From an uncultured bacterium (lineage in GTDB: Bacteria > Actinomycetota > Actinomycetes > S36-B12), in assembly GCA_903908025.1 (NCBI GenBank), contig CAIVQM010000419.1, positions 1 through 13,719 of the forward strand: a stretch of 13,719 bases of DNA, read 5' to 3'. Both the position numbers and the translations under genes were made by a program. Positions 6,234-13,719 of this stretch are shown here, in pieces. The notes beneath the pieces were generated by a model. It was not told the origin of the DNA. It saw only the letters and a program-made list of their open reading frames with translations, and did not search any database. Positions within the stretch are counted from its first letter, which is position 1. Every line of letters starts with the position of its first letter.

Positions 6234-7316
6234 CTAGCGCTCGATGGTGCCGGCGATGAAGTCCTCGACGGCCTGCTTCGCCTCACTGTCGTTGTACTGC
6301 ACCGGCGGCGACTTCATGAAGTAGCTCGACGCGGACAGGATCGGTCCACCGATGCCGCGGTCCATGGCGATCTTCGCCGCACGAACGGCATCGATGATCA
6401 CGCCGGCGCTGTTCGGCGAGTCCCACACCTCGAGCTTGTACTCCAGGTTCAGTGGGGCATCGCCGAACGCGCGGCCCTCGAGGCGCACGAATGCCCACTT
6501 GCGATCGTCGAGCCAGGCGATGTAGTCACTCGGTCCGATGTGCACGTTGCGCGCGCCCATGTCGTGTGAGGTGACCTGCGACGTGACGGACTGCGTCTTG
6601 GAGACCTTCTTGGACTCGAGGCGGTCGCGCTCGAGCATGTTCTTGAAGTCCATGTTTCCACCGACATTGAGCTGGTAGGTGCGATCCAGGATCACGCCGC
6701 GGTCCTCGAAGAGCTTGGCCATGACGCGGTGCGTGATGGTCGCGCCGACCTGGCTCTTGATGTCGTCGCCGACGATCGGCAGACCCGCATCGACGAACTT
6801 CTGCGCCCACTCGGGCGTGCCGGCGATGAAGACAGGCAGGGCATTGACGAATCCACAGCCGGCATCGATCGCGCACTGGGCGTAGAACCGCGCGGCATCC
6901 TCGGAGCCGACGGGGAGGTAGCAGACGACGATGTCGACCCTGGCGTCCTTGAGGGCGGCCACGACGTCGACCGGCTCAGCATCGGACTCGGTGATCGTCT
7001 CCCGGTAGTACTTGCCGAGGCCATCGAGCGTGGTGCCACGCTGAACGATGACGCCCGTCGGCGGGACGTCCGCGAACTTCAGGGTGTTGTTCTCCGAGGC
7101 GTTGATCGCCTCCGACAGGTCGAGGCCGACCTTCTTGCCGTCGACGTCGAACGCGGCTACGAACTGGACATCATGGACGTGGTAGTCGCCGAACTGCACA
7201 TGCATGAGGCCGGGGACGAACTCGGCCGGATCGGCGTCCTTGTAGTACTCCACGCCCTGAACGAGCGAAGAAGCACAGTTGCCGACACCGACGATTGCTA
7301 CGCGAACCGAACTCAT
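6234..7316 (-). CDS. ino1: Inositol-3-phosphate synthase
   Basis: This cytoplasmic NAD-dependent enzyme isomerises glucose 6-phosphate to 1D-myo-inositol 3-phosphate, the first committed step to inositol. In actinobacteria the product feeds phosphatidylinositol lipids and mycothiol. The 360-residue protein is close to the mycobacterial Ino1 length and covers the whole family: Rossmann motif GVGNCASS (10-17), and the catalytic-core segments GDDIKSQVGATITHR, NVGGNMDFKNM and YKLEVWDSPNSAGV. The ATG at 7316 has AAGGAG five bases upstream and overlaps the stop of the PadR gene (ATGA), so the two are translationally coupled and probably share one promoter. The stop TAG is followed by the repeat-rich 6016-6233 region. 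Confidence 0.96.
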   Translation of the reverse strand: MSSVRVAIVGVGNCASSLVQGVEYYKDADPAEFVPGLMHVQFGDYHVHDVQFVAAFDVDGKKVGLDLSEAINASENNTLKFADVPPTGVIVQRGTTLDGLGKYYRETITESDAEPVDVVAALKDARVDIVVCYLPVGSEDAARFYAQCAIDAGCGFVNALPVFIAGTPEWAQKFVDAGLPIVGDDIKSQVGATITHRVMAKLFEDRGVILDRTYQLNVGGNMDFKNMLERDRLESKKVSKTQSVTSQVTSHDMGARNVHIGPSDYIAWLDDRKWAFVRLEGRAFGDAPLNLEYKLEVWDSPNSAGVIIDAVRAAKIAMDRGIGGPILSASSYFMKSPPVQYNDSEAKQAVEDFIAGTIER

Positions 7317-7891
7317 TGCTGCTCCTTAGTGAGGGACGTACGTTCATTGGTGATCAGCTCGTTGAGCCAGCGCACTTCGCGCTCGGCACCGTCGAGCCCG
7401 TGCTGCTGGAGTTGGAGTGTGTAGGCGTCCATGCGCTCACGGCTGCGGGTCAGCGATTCACGCAGGGTGTCGACGCGCTCCTCGAGTCGCGACTTCCGGC
7501 CTTCGAGGATGCGCAGTCGGACCCGCGCCTCGGTGCGGCTGAAGAAGGCCAGGTGGGCGGCGAAACCCTCGTCCTCCCAGGCCTCGGGACCGGGCTGGTT
7601 GGCCCACGTGCCGAACTCCTCCTTGCCATCGGCGCTGATGGCGTAGACGACGCGCGCGCGGCGCGCGGACAGAGCGGGGGCGGCCGAGTCGAGGGCCGGC
7701 GTGAGGGCGACGTCATCGATCAGGCCCTTGGCCTGCAGACGGCGAAGGCAGGGGTACAGGGAGCCGTAGGACAGTGCCCGGAAGGGGCCGAGCACGGTGG
7801 CGAGGCGCTTGCGGAGCTCGTAGCCGTGCAGGGGGCCTTCGGACAGGACGCCGAGGACGGCGAACTCGAGGACGTCGTGCCGCTTGGCCAT
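7313..7891 (-). CDS. PadR family transcriptional regulator
   Basis: The 192-residue protein has an N-terminal winged-helix PadR domain (LEFAVLGVLSEGPLHGYEL at 8-26, then YGSLYPCLRRLQAKGLI) and a C-terminal helical region (about 120-185) of the kind used for dimerisation in this family. PadR proteins are usually repressors released by a ligand or by conformational change. It overlaps ino1 by four bases, an arrangement also seen in mycobacteria (Rv0047c-Rv0046c, from memory), which suggests control of inositol synthesis, although the ligand is unknown. The start ATG 7891 matches the family's N-terminus. No Shine-Dalgarno is visible. The AT-rich stretch upstream contains a small inverted repeat that may be its own operator. 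Confidence 0.92.
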   Translation of the reverse strand: MAKRHDVLEFAVLGVLSEGPLHGYELRKRLATVLGPFRALSYGSLYPCLRRLQAKGLIDDVALTPALDSAAPALSARRARVVYAISADGKEEFGTWANQPGPEAWEDEGFAAHLAFFSRTEARVRLRILEGRKSRLEERVDTLRESLTRSRERMDAYTLQLQQHGLDGAEREVRWLNELITNERTSLTKEQQ

Positions 7892-7896
7892 AGTTC

Positions 7897-7924
7897 AGTA
7901 CAACATATCAATCCGATATATCAA
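7897..7924 (-). promoter_or_regulatory. Putative padR-ino1 promoter with inverted-repeat operator
   Basis: Reading on the minus strand, TTGATA (7919-7924) resembles a -35 box and TGTACT (7897-7902) a -10 box, 16 bases apart and ending five bases before the padR ATG. Between and overlapping them is the inverted repeat ATATC-5 bases-GATAT (7905-7919), next to the palindrome GATATATC (7915-7922). The stretch is strikingly AT-rich for this DNA. The inverted repeat placed in the promoter spacer would suit autorepression by PadR. Both the promoter and the operator are inferences from sequence. Confidence 0.4.
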
Positions 7925-7946
7925 AATAGGGTTTCGAGCCCACCCG

Positions 7947-7952
7947 TAGACT
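7947..7952 (+). promoter_or_regulatory. Putative -10 element of the DUF5318-PBP-GT87 operon
   Basis: TAGACT fits TANNNT and ends eight bases before the ATG at 7961. No Shine-Dalgarno is seen before that ATG, so a leaderless or near-leaderless start is likely. The divergent padR promoter lies 23 bases to the left, so PadR binding there could affect both directions. There is no convincing -35 box. Confidence 0.33.
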
Positions 7953-7960
7953 CTGGCCGC

Positions 7961-8482
7961 ATGGCAGGGCCCCGTAAGACGGCAATCCGCGGAACCATCG
8001 CCCGCGGTGAGTCCGCCTCGGCCACTCGACGGACGAAGTCCTCGGCGGAGCTGCCCCCGGCCGAGCCCGTCGCACACCCCGAACGCCCCAGATCCGTCGT
8101 CGACCACGCCCTTCAGCGCCGGGCCGCCCTGCAGCGGCTGTTCAACGGCGGCGGCCTGTCCTCGGATCTGTGCGATGCCGATCCCTATCTACTCAAGGCG
8201 GCCCGATTCCACGGCGAACTGGTCGGTCGGGACTGCCCGGCGTGCCGGGATGACGGCCTGGTCACGGTCACCTACGTGTACGGCGACGAACTCGGCCCTT
8301 ACTCCGGCCGCATCCGTCAGACCGCCGACCTGCCGGGCATGGCACACAAGTTCGGTGCCTTCAAGGTCTACGTCGTCGAGGTCTGCCAGCACTGCCACTG
8401 GAACTTCCTGCTGACGACATACGTCCTAGGCGACGGCGTGCCGCGACGCGCTCTGCCCACCCCGCGTGATCTTCTTAAGTAG
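7961..8482 (+). CDS. DUF5318 family protein, probable zinc ribbon
   Basis: This 173-residue protein matches the actinobacterial DUF5318 family (mycobacterial Rv0049 type). Its conserved core starts at about residue 47 (SVVDHALQRRAAL) and includes LCDADPYLLKAARFHGE, then CPAC, then VVEVCQHCHWNFLLTTYVLG. The two CxxC pairs about 45 residues apart suggest a four-cysteine zinc site. The function is unknown. The first 45 residues are basic, rich in Ala, Pro, Ser and Arg, and look disordered. The frame is open further upstream, but that extension runs antisense through the PadR gene. The ATG at 7961 is the first sensible start in the divergent gap. The gene ends 28 bases before the penicillin-binding protein gene, and this pairing is widely conserved in actinobacteria, so a role linked to envelope growth is reasonable but unproven. 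Confidence 0.87.
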   Translation: MAGPRKTAIRGTIARGESASATRRTKSSAELPPAEPVAHPERPRSVVDHALQRRAALQRLFNGGGLSSDLCDADPYLLKAARFHGELVGRDCPACRDDGLVTVTYVYGDELGPYSGRIRQTADLPGMAHKFGAFKVYVVEVCQHCHWNFLLTTYVLGDGVPRRALPTPRDLLK

Positions 8483-8510
8483 TCACCTTCCCCTGACAAC
8501 GTGAGGACCT

Positions 8511-10673
8511 GTGGCCCAAAGCAAAGGGCCGGCGAAACGCACGCCGGCCAAGCGACCCGCTGCTGCCCCGCCGCGCGCCAAGAGGCATTGGCTGCGCTGG
8601 CTGATTCTCACTGTCCTGATCGTCGGTGGCCTGGGCCTTGCCGCCTTCGCCTTCCTCCTCGCCCGCACGACCGTGCCGACTCCCAACGATGTCGCGACGA
8701 GTGAGGCGACGATCGTCTACTGGGCGGATGGCAGGAACGAAGTGGGACGACTCGGCGACTCGACCCGTCGCAGCATCGACCTCGCCGACGTTCCGATAGA
8801 GGTACAGCACGCGGTGCTCGCCGCAGAGGACCGCGGCTTCTACGAGCATGGTGGCGTGTCCCCACTGGGCATCGGCCGCGCAGTACTGAACAACCTGACG
8901 GGCGGCTCCACCCAAGGCGGCTCGACCATCACGCAGCAGTACGCGAAGAATGCCTTCCTGTCGCAGGAGCGCTCGTGGGACCGCAAGGTCAAGGAGGCCC
9001 TGCTCGCCTTCAAGCTCGAGACGGTCGTGTCGAAGGACGAGATCCTCGGCAACTACCTCAACACCATCTACTTCGGACGCGGCGCCTACGGCATCGAGGC
9101 GGCAGCGATCGCCTACTTCGGCGTCCCGGCCAGCGAACTCACCTTCGAGCAGGGTGCCGTGCTTGCGTCGATCATCAAGTCCCCCAGCGGACTGGCCCCG
9201 GAGGACAGCGCGGCCGCACTCGAGGCCCGCTGGAACTACGTGCTCGACGGAATGGTCGAGCAAGGCTGGCTGACGGCGAAGCAGCGAAAGAACGCCGACT
9301 TCCCGAAGATCAAGAAGCTCAAGGCCAAGGACCGACTCGGTGGTCAGACCGGCTTCCTCCTGACGATGGTCGAGCAGCAGTTGGCAGACCTCGGCTTCGA
9401 CGAGACGGAGATCCAGCGCGGCGGACTGCGCATCACGTCGACCTTCGACCGGAACGCACAGCGGGCCGCGACCGCTGCTGTTCGCAAGGTCGGGCCGTCG
9501 AACGGCACGGAGGGCCTGCGCATCGGACTGGCGGCGGTGCGCCCCGGTACCGGCGAGATCGTCGCGATCTACGGCGGGCAGGACTTCATCACCGACCAGA
9601 TCAACAACGCCACGCGCCCGTTTGCCCAGGCGGGCTCTACCTTCAAGCCCTTCGCGCTAGCTGCGGCGACCGAGCAGGAGGTGCCCCTGACGACCATCCT
9701 CCCCGGTGACTCCCCTACGACCGTTGATGGATACACCTTCTCCAACTACGGCGACAAGTCCTACGGTCCCGTCACGCTGCTGCAGGCGACGGAGAACAGC
9801 ATCAACTCCGCCTACGTCACCCTTGAGTCGGATATCGGTGTGCAGTCGGTCGCTGACGCGGCCGTGCGTGCAGGCGTGCCGGCCGACACTCCAGGCATGG
9901 ACCTCGACGCACTCGACCTCACCTTCGTTCTCGGTACGGCGTCGCCCTCGGGCCTCGATATGGCCAATGCCTATGCCACGTTCGCGGCTCGCGGCTCGCG
10001 GGCAACACCGTCGGTAGTGACCAAGGTCATCGGACCCAATGGCGGACTGCTGTTCCAGTTGGATGTGAAGACTGACGGGGCCTTCGACGCCACCGTCGCC
10101 GACACCGTCACCTACGCACTCAACCGCGTCATCGATAACGGCACCGGATCGACGGCGAAGGCACTCGGCCGTCCCGCCGCGGGCAAGACCGGCACGACGG
10201 ACGGGAACAAGAGCGCCTGGTTCGTCGGCTACACACCGCAGCTCGCGACCGCCGTCCTGATGGCGAAGGAGGATGCCGATGGCATCCCCGTCTCGCTGTC
10301 CGGGACTGGCGGTCTGGAGACGGTCACCGGCGGATCGTTCCCCGCAGCGATCTGGACGGCGTTCATGACGGCGGCCCTGGAGGGGCTGCCGGTAGAGGAG
10401 TTCCCGCCGCCGCCCGACGGCGTCGCCACGCCACTGGACTGCCCGGCCACGATCAGTTCTGAGGGAGTTGAGGTACCCCTCGGCTGTCCGACGCCCGTGG
10501 TCATGCCGGAGTTCTCGAACGAGGCATCACCCGTGGCTACACTTCCGACCGACCCGTCGGCAGAGCCGTCACCCATCGGGACACCGAGCCAGTCCCCGGA
10601 CGACTCGCTGTTCTCCCCGACACCCGAACCCACCCCGCCCCCGAGCCCGCCGATCGAGGAAGGCCGACCGTAG
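8511..10673 (+). CDS. ponA: Class A penicillin-binding protein (transglycosylase/transpeptidase)
   Basis: This bifunctional membrane-anchored enzyme polymerises lipid II into glycan strands and cross-links the peptides on the outer face of the membrane. Of 720 residues, about 1-27 form a basic Lys/Arg/Ala/Pro-rich cytoplasmic tail and 28-51 the membrane anchor. The GT51 transglycosylase domain spans roughly 85-260, with catalytic Glu106 in AAEDRGFYEH and the family motifs GGSTITQQ and KEALLAFKLE. The transpeptidase domain has Ser376 and Lys379 (STFK), Ser430-Asn432 (SIN) and Lys559-Thr-Gly (KTG). The last 90 residues or so are a Pro/Ser/Thr-rich tail, as in mycobacterial PonA1. The GTG at 8511 is chosen for its position 28 bases after DUF5318 and GAGG four bases upstream. 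The stop TAG overlaps the next start by one base. All catalytic motifs are intact. It is a beta-lactam target. Confidence 0.95.
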   Translation: MAQSKGPAKRTPAKRPAAAPPRAKRHWLRWLILTVLIVGGLGLAAFAFLLARTTVPTPNDVATSEATIVYWADGRNEVGRLGDSTRRSIDLADVPIEVQHAVLAAEDRGFYEHGGVSPLGIGRAVLNNLTGGSTQGGSTITQQYAKNAFLSQERSWDRKVKEALLAFKLETVVSKDEILGNYLNTIYFGRGAYGIEAAAIAYFGVPASELTFEQGAVLASIIKSPSGLAPEDSAAALEARWNYVLDGMVEQGWLTAKQRKNADFPKIKKLKAKDRLGGQTGFLLTMVEQQLADLGFDETEIQRGGLRITSTFDRNAQRAATAAVRKVGPSNGTEGLRIGLAAVRPGTGEIVAIYGGQDFITDQINNATRPFAQAGSTFKPFALAAATEQEVPLTTILPGDSPTTVDGYTFSNYGDKSYGPVTLLQATENSINSAYVTLESDIGVQSVADAAVRAGVPADTPGMDLDALDLTFVLGTASPSGLDMANAYATFAARGSRATPSVVTKVIGPNGGLLFQLDVKTDGAFDATVADTVTYALNRVIDNGTGSTAKALGRPAAGKTGTTDGNKSAWFVGYTPQLATAVLMAKEDADGIPVSLSGTGGLETVTGGSFPAAIWTAFMTAALEGLPVEEFPPPPDGVATPLDCPATISSEGVEVPLGCPTPVVMPEFSNEASPVATLPTDPSAEPSPIGTPSQSPDDSLFSPTPEPTPPPSPPIEEGRP

Positions 10674-12094
10674 TGAACCCGCCAGCACCGATCGTCCTGC
10701 CATCGCAGGAGGACCCGGTTGTTGCGAGCACGGTGGGCGGCATCGGCGGTCCCCTCGGTCGCTGGGCCCGGATCGGTACCGGCTGGTGGAATCCGCTTCG
10801 GCTGCTCGTTGCCATGGCGACGTTCTCCTACGCCCTCGGCTATGTTCTCGACCTGTCCTGCCGCTCACAGGGCTGGCGATCGCCCGAACGCTACGAGCAC
10901 CTGTGCTACACCGACATCTCACCGCTGTACTCGCTGCGGGGATTCGCTGACGGTCTGATCCCCTACGTGCAGGCCATGCCCGACGGACAGCACCTGGAGT
11001 ACCCGGTACTTACGGGCGGCTTCATGCAGGTGGCGGCGATGATCACCTCCGCGATCACATCCGTGGCCACGACCGACAGCCCCGGCACCGTGTTCTTCGA
11101 CGTCAACGTCGTCATGCTGTTCCTCGCCTTCGTCGTCACGGTTGTCGCCACGGCGCTCACGGTTCGCCGCCGTCCGTGGGATGCGGCGATGGTCGCACTG
11201 GCGCCGACGATGATCCTGGCCGCCACCGTCAACTGGGACCTGCTTCCGCTGGCCTTCATCGGGGTGTCCCTACTGCTGTGGTCGCGTCGGCATCCGATGG
11301 CAGCTGGGCTGTTGTTGGGACTCGCGGTGGCGGCGAAGTTCTACCCGCTGCTGTTCCTCGGTGGCTTCCTCGTCCTGACCATTCGTACCGCGAAGTGGCG
11401 CGCATTCGGTCTGCTGGTCGCTGGCACCGCAATCTCGTGGCTGGCGGTGAACGTGCCCTTCATGGTCGCGAACTTCGAAGGATGGTCGTACTTCTACCGG
11501 TTCAGCCAGACCCGTGGCGAGGACTTCGGATCGATATGGTTCGCCATGTCTCAAGCGGGTCTTGGCGGCATCCCTGCCGACAAACTGAACATGGTCGCTA
11601 CGGGGTCATTCCTCTTGCTGTGCGTGGGCATCGCGTGGGTTGCGCTTGCGGCACGTCGTCGTCCGCGCCTCGCGTCGGTCCTGTTCCTGATCGTTGCAGC
11701 GTTTGTCATCACCAACAAGGTGTACTCACCGCAGTACTCACTGTGGCTCATCCCGCTGGCAGTGATGGCGCGTCCGCGCTGGCGGGAGTTCTTGATCTGG
11801 CAGACCGGCGAGGTCATCTACTTCGTCGCGATCTGGTGGTTCCTCGTCTCGTACGGCGTCGAGGACACGACCGGCCTCACGGGCCAGGAGTACACGGTCG
11901 CCGTCGTGATCCATGTGATCGTGACGGTCTACTACGCGGCGATGGTCCTACAGGACATGCTGGCGCCGGAGTACGACCCGGTGCGTACCGACGGCTTCAG
12001 TGAGGACGAGGACGACCCGGGCGGCGGCGTGTTCGACCGCGCGCCGGACGTGGTCACGTTAGGCCGACGACCGCGTCAAACCGCGAGGTCGTGA
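10673..12094 (+). CDS. GT87 family membrane glycosyltransferase
   Basis: This 473-residue polytopic protein resembles the GT87/DUF2029 polyprenyl-phosphate-sugar-dependent transferases (mycobacterial Rv0051 neighbour and PimE-like mannosyltransferases). About ten hydrophobic segments are seen. Family-like motifs are HLEYPVLTGG (first extracytoplasmic loop, about 105-114), NWDLLPLA, KFYPLLFLGG and NKVYSPQYSLWLIPL. Such enzymes usually take mannose from a polyprenyl phosphate carrier on the outer face, but donor and acceptor here are unknown. The start GTG 10673 overlaps the PBP stop by one base and has AGGAAGG nine bases upstream, so it is translationally coupled to the PBP. The acidic, then basic, tail after about 430 is probably cytoplasmic and overlaps the convergent racemase-like gene by 41 bp. 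Confidence 0.88.
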   Translation: MNPPAPIVLPSQEDPVVASTVGGIGGPLGRWARIGTGWWNPLRLLVAMATFSYALGYVLDLSCRSQGWRSPERYEHLCYTDISPLYSLRGFADGLIPYVQAMPDGQHLEYPVLTGGFMQVAAMITSAITSVATTDSPGTVFFDVNVVMLFLAFVVTVVATALTVRRRPWDAAMVALAPTMILAATVNWDLLPLAFIGVSLLLWSRRHPMAAGLLLGLAVAAKFYPLLFLGGFLVLTIRTAKWRAFGLLVAGTAISWLAVNVPFMVANFEGWSYFYRFSQTRGEDFGSIWFAMSQAGLGGIPADKLNMVATGSFLLLCVGIAWVALAARRRPRLASVLFLIVAAFVITNKVYSPQYSLWLIPLAVMARPRWREFLIWQTGEVIYFVAIWWFLVSYGVEDTTGLTGQEYTVAVVIHVIVTVYYAAMVLQDMLAPEYDPVRTDGFSEDEDDPGGGVFDRAPDVVTLGRRPRQTARS

Positions 12095-13220
12095 ATCGCA
12101 CGTCAGCGCGCATGCGGTCGCCGACGGCAGGGATCACGCAGCCCTTCGGCAGCCAGATCATTGACACGTGCTGGTGGGGCGGCTCAGCGAACCAACGCTG
12201 CTTGCCCGCCCAACTGAAGGGCGACAGCGCGCGGCCCGCCGCATCCAAAGCTCCGGTGCCCGCGGTCACGACCCGCTGACGGACGTTGGCCGCCGGCGTC
12301 GGTGCTGAGAGGCCGATCCCGTTGGATGTGCCGCCGGACACCACGACGAGCGTGCCGTCCTTCGGTCCCGTGCGCTGGCGGTAGCCAACGTGCGCGCCGC
12401 TCGGCAGCGGATGGACGGCAAGGACGGTCCCGGCAGCGTGCAGGGCCGCACGGTCGCCCAGCCACAGGCGGGTGCCGATACGCGGCCGCAGGGAGATGTC
12501 CGGGACCGACGTGACGACTGCTGCCATCTCACGATCGTCGAGATGCGACACCCACACCCGGCTCGCCGGTGAGTTGTGGCCAGACCACACCTCGGTCTCG
12601 GACTGCCATAGCCCCGCCCAGCGCACGACCTCGCGCACCTTGGCTGTGCCGAGGCTCGCACCGCGTGGGTCGATTTCGTCGGCTGGCTGCGCGAGCGGCA
12701 GGTGGAGCGCCAGACCCTCGACGAGGACCTGACCCATGGCAAACGCCTGACGCACATCGGCATCGGCGAGGACGCGAAGCAACTCTGCCTCGTCGAATCC
12801 GAACCGGTGCATCGATGTCTGAGCTTCCAATAGAACGCGAACGGATCCGTGTCCACTCGCGAGCGCGATCAGCGCTTCGCGTGACGCGACCGTGCGGATG
12901 ACTCGACCGGCAAACAACTGGGTGCCGAGCCGCCACCAGGCGTCCGCGGCGTAGGTGTCGCGTGGCTCGAAGGGTTCGAGCACGATGATGTCGAATGTGC
13001 CGTACTGCGCGACCTCGTCGACCTCGAAGACGGTGCCGACGGCCACAGTGTCGGCACCGATCCGGATCGCCTGATCGGCGAGAAGTCGCTGCCCGAGCCC
13101 GTAGCCATTGCCCTTGATCACGGGGACGAGGGGCGCGCCAGCCGCGCGGCGCACCGCATCGCAGACGGCGTCCTGATGAGCATTCCAGCGCTGCGGATCG
13201 ATCGTGACGGCGAAGGCCAT
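12054..13220 (-). CDS. Alanine-racemase-like PLP protein (fold type III)
   Basis: The 388-residue protein has the layout of alanine racemase. PLP Lys36 lies in PVIKGNGYGLG (33-43; usual form VVKANAYGHG), MHR at 137-139 matches the barrel arginine, HLPLAQ matches the THFA segment, and Arg245 is in SLRPRIG. The C-terminal part has VGY (Tyr280), where racemases carry their second base. Differences are marked: the usual GYADG is GTSNG, and the usual CMDQ loop reads SMIW, so the Asp is absent. It may be a racemase with another substrate or a changed activity, and alanine racemase itself is not assured. The frame is open upstream to 13424, but that part is antisense-like femX sequence. ATG 13220 has AGGAAGGG eight bases upstream and follows the femX stop by four bases. 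Context suggests a role in the amino acids of peptidoglycan. Confidence 0.82.
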   Translation of the reverse strand: MAFAVTIDPQRWNAHQDAVCDAVRRAAGAPLVPVIKGNGYGLGQRLLADQAIRIGADTVAVGTVFEVDEVAQYGTFDIIVLEPFEPRDTYAADAWWRLGTQLFAGRVIRTVASREALIALASGHGSVRVLLEAQTSMHRFGFDEAELLRVLADADVRQAFAMGQVLVEGLALHLPLAQPADEIDPRGASLGTAKVREVVRWAGLWQSETEVWSGHNSPASRVWVSHLDDREMAAVVTSVPDISLRPRIGTRLWLGDRAALHAAGTVLAVHPLPSGAHVGYRQRTGPKDGTLVVVSGGTSNGIGLSAPTPAANVRQRVVTAGTGALDAAGRALSPFSWAGKQRWFAEPPHQHVSMIWLPKGCVIPAVGDRMRADVRFTTSRFDAVVGLT

Positions 13221-13224
13221 TCGG

Positions 13225-13719
13225 CTATCCCTTCCTCGATTGGTAGGCGCGGAAACCCTTGGCCCACATGGGCCGCAGGATGTGGTCCCACTCCCCTGCG
13301 TACTCCTGTGCGAAGCCACCGGTACCCACCTTGAACTGTACGAGGCCGTACAGGTGGTTCTCCGGATCGAGGGTGTCGGCGATGCCACGGAGGTCGTACA
13401 GCTCGCAGCCGAGGGCGTGCGCATCGGAGATCATGCGCCACTGCAGCGCATTGGAGGGACGAACATCGCGGTCGGCGGTTGTCGACGCTCCGTATGAGTA
13501 CCACGCGTGCGTGCCGACGCGGACCATGATCGTTGCAGCGGCGAGGCGGCCTTCGTAGTGTGCGAGGTACAGCCCCATCCGTCCGGGATCGACGTCGTTC
13601 AGCCCATCCCACATGCGCTCAAAGTAGGTGAGGGCACGCGGCGTGAAGTGATCTCGGGCAGCCGTCTCGACATAGACCGCGTGGAACGCCGCGAGGTCGG
13701 CGCGCGCACCTTCAGAGAC
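13225..13719 (-). CDS. femX: FemX-like lipid II aminoacyltransferase, C-terminal part (5' end outside window)
   Basis: The frame is open to the right edge, and 164 codons are present. The Met at 13614 is internal, because the residues before it (FHAVYVETAARDHF, RALTYFERMWD) are typical family sequence. The protein belongs to the FemABX peptidyltransferases (GNAT-like fold), which add an amino acid from aminoacyl-tRNA to the stem peptide of lipid II and build the interpeptide bridge, at the inner face of the membrane. Strong family segments are SYGASTTADRDVRPSNALQW, CELYDLRGIADTLDPE and YGLVQFKVGTGG. In Streptomyces coelicolor FemX attaches the bridge glycine, but the amino acid used here cannot be told. 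It is followed after four bases by the racemase-like gene, so the two are almost certainly one operon. Confidence 0.92.
   Translation of the reverse strand, partial: VSEGARADLAAFHAVYVETAARDHFTPRALTYFERMWDGLNDVDPGRMGLYLAHYEGRLAAATIMVRVGTHAWYSYGASTTADRDVRPSNALQWRMISDAHALGCELYDLRGIADTLDPENHLYGLVQFKVGTGGFAQEYAGEWDHILRPMWAKGFRAYQSRKG

Noticed and set aside
7295..7960. Long N-terminal extension of DUF5318
   Set aside because: It is antisense to the PadR gene; the DUF5318 core needs only the part after 7961.
13221..13424. N-terminal extension of the racemase-like protein to 13424
   Set aside because: The stretch is the femX coding region read in another frame; ATG 13220 has AGGAAGGG at the right distance and matches the racemase N-terminus.

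Overview
The window is GC-rich chromosomal DNA from an actinobacterium. Four things point there: an inositol-3-phosphate synthase of actinobacterial type, a DUF5318 zinc-ribbon gene next to a class A penicillin-binding protein, an actinobacterial-type CCA-adding enzyme, and a FemX-like lipid II aminoacyltransferase. Several start codons sit 5 to 8 bases behind a TANNNT-like hexamer and lack a good Shine-Dalgarno sequence, as in leaderless actinobacterial transcripts. I cannot name the genus. From memory, the order ino1-padR / DUF5318-ponA-GT87 matches the mycobacterial Rv0046c to Rv0051 region, and femX lies in the same neighbourhood in Streptomyces.

Layout. 3-584 (+): C-terminal part of the CCA tRNA nucleotidyltransferase. 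594-2138 (+): a DUF2252 kinase-like protein. 2063-6015 (-): three genes read leftward as a probable operon, tryptophanase (tnaA), an MFS transporter and an uncharacterised membrane protein; the last overlaps the DUF2252 gene tail to tail. 6016-6233: the longest non-coding stretch, holding three 21-bp tandem repeats, a perfect 17-bp inverted repeat and a surrounding inverted repeat. 6234-7891 (-): ino1 preceded by, and overlapping, a PadR regulator. 7892-7960: AT-rich divergent promoter region. 7961-12094 (+): DUF5318, penicillin-binding protein, GT87 membrane glycosyltransferase. 12054-13719 (-): femX (5' end beyond the window) and an alanine-racemase-like PLP protein. No stretch longer than 300 bases lacks a gene. 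I saw no tRNA, rRNA, CRISPR array or insertion sequence.

How it fits together. The right half is a cell-envelope neighbourhood. Ino1 supplies inositol phosphate for phosphatidylinositol lipids and mycothiol, the PBP polymerises and cross-links peptidoglycan, the GT87 protein probably transfers a sugar from a polyprenyl carrier outside the membrane, and FemX with the racemase-like enzyme probably concerns the peptidoglycan interpeptide bridge. The left half (about 594-6233) looks like an accessory block between two conserved anchors, cca and ino1. Its most interesting contents are the DUF2252 protein, whose kinase-like motifs appear in permuted order; a 9-bp repeat that codes for low-complexity tails in two convergent genes at once; a tryptophanase cassette; and the structured repeat cluster between ino1 and tnaA.
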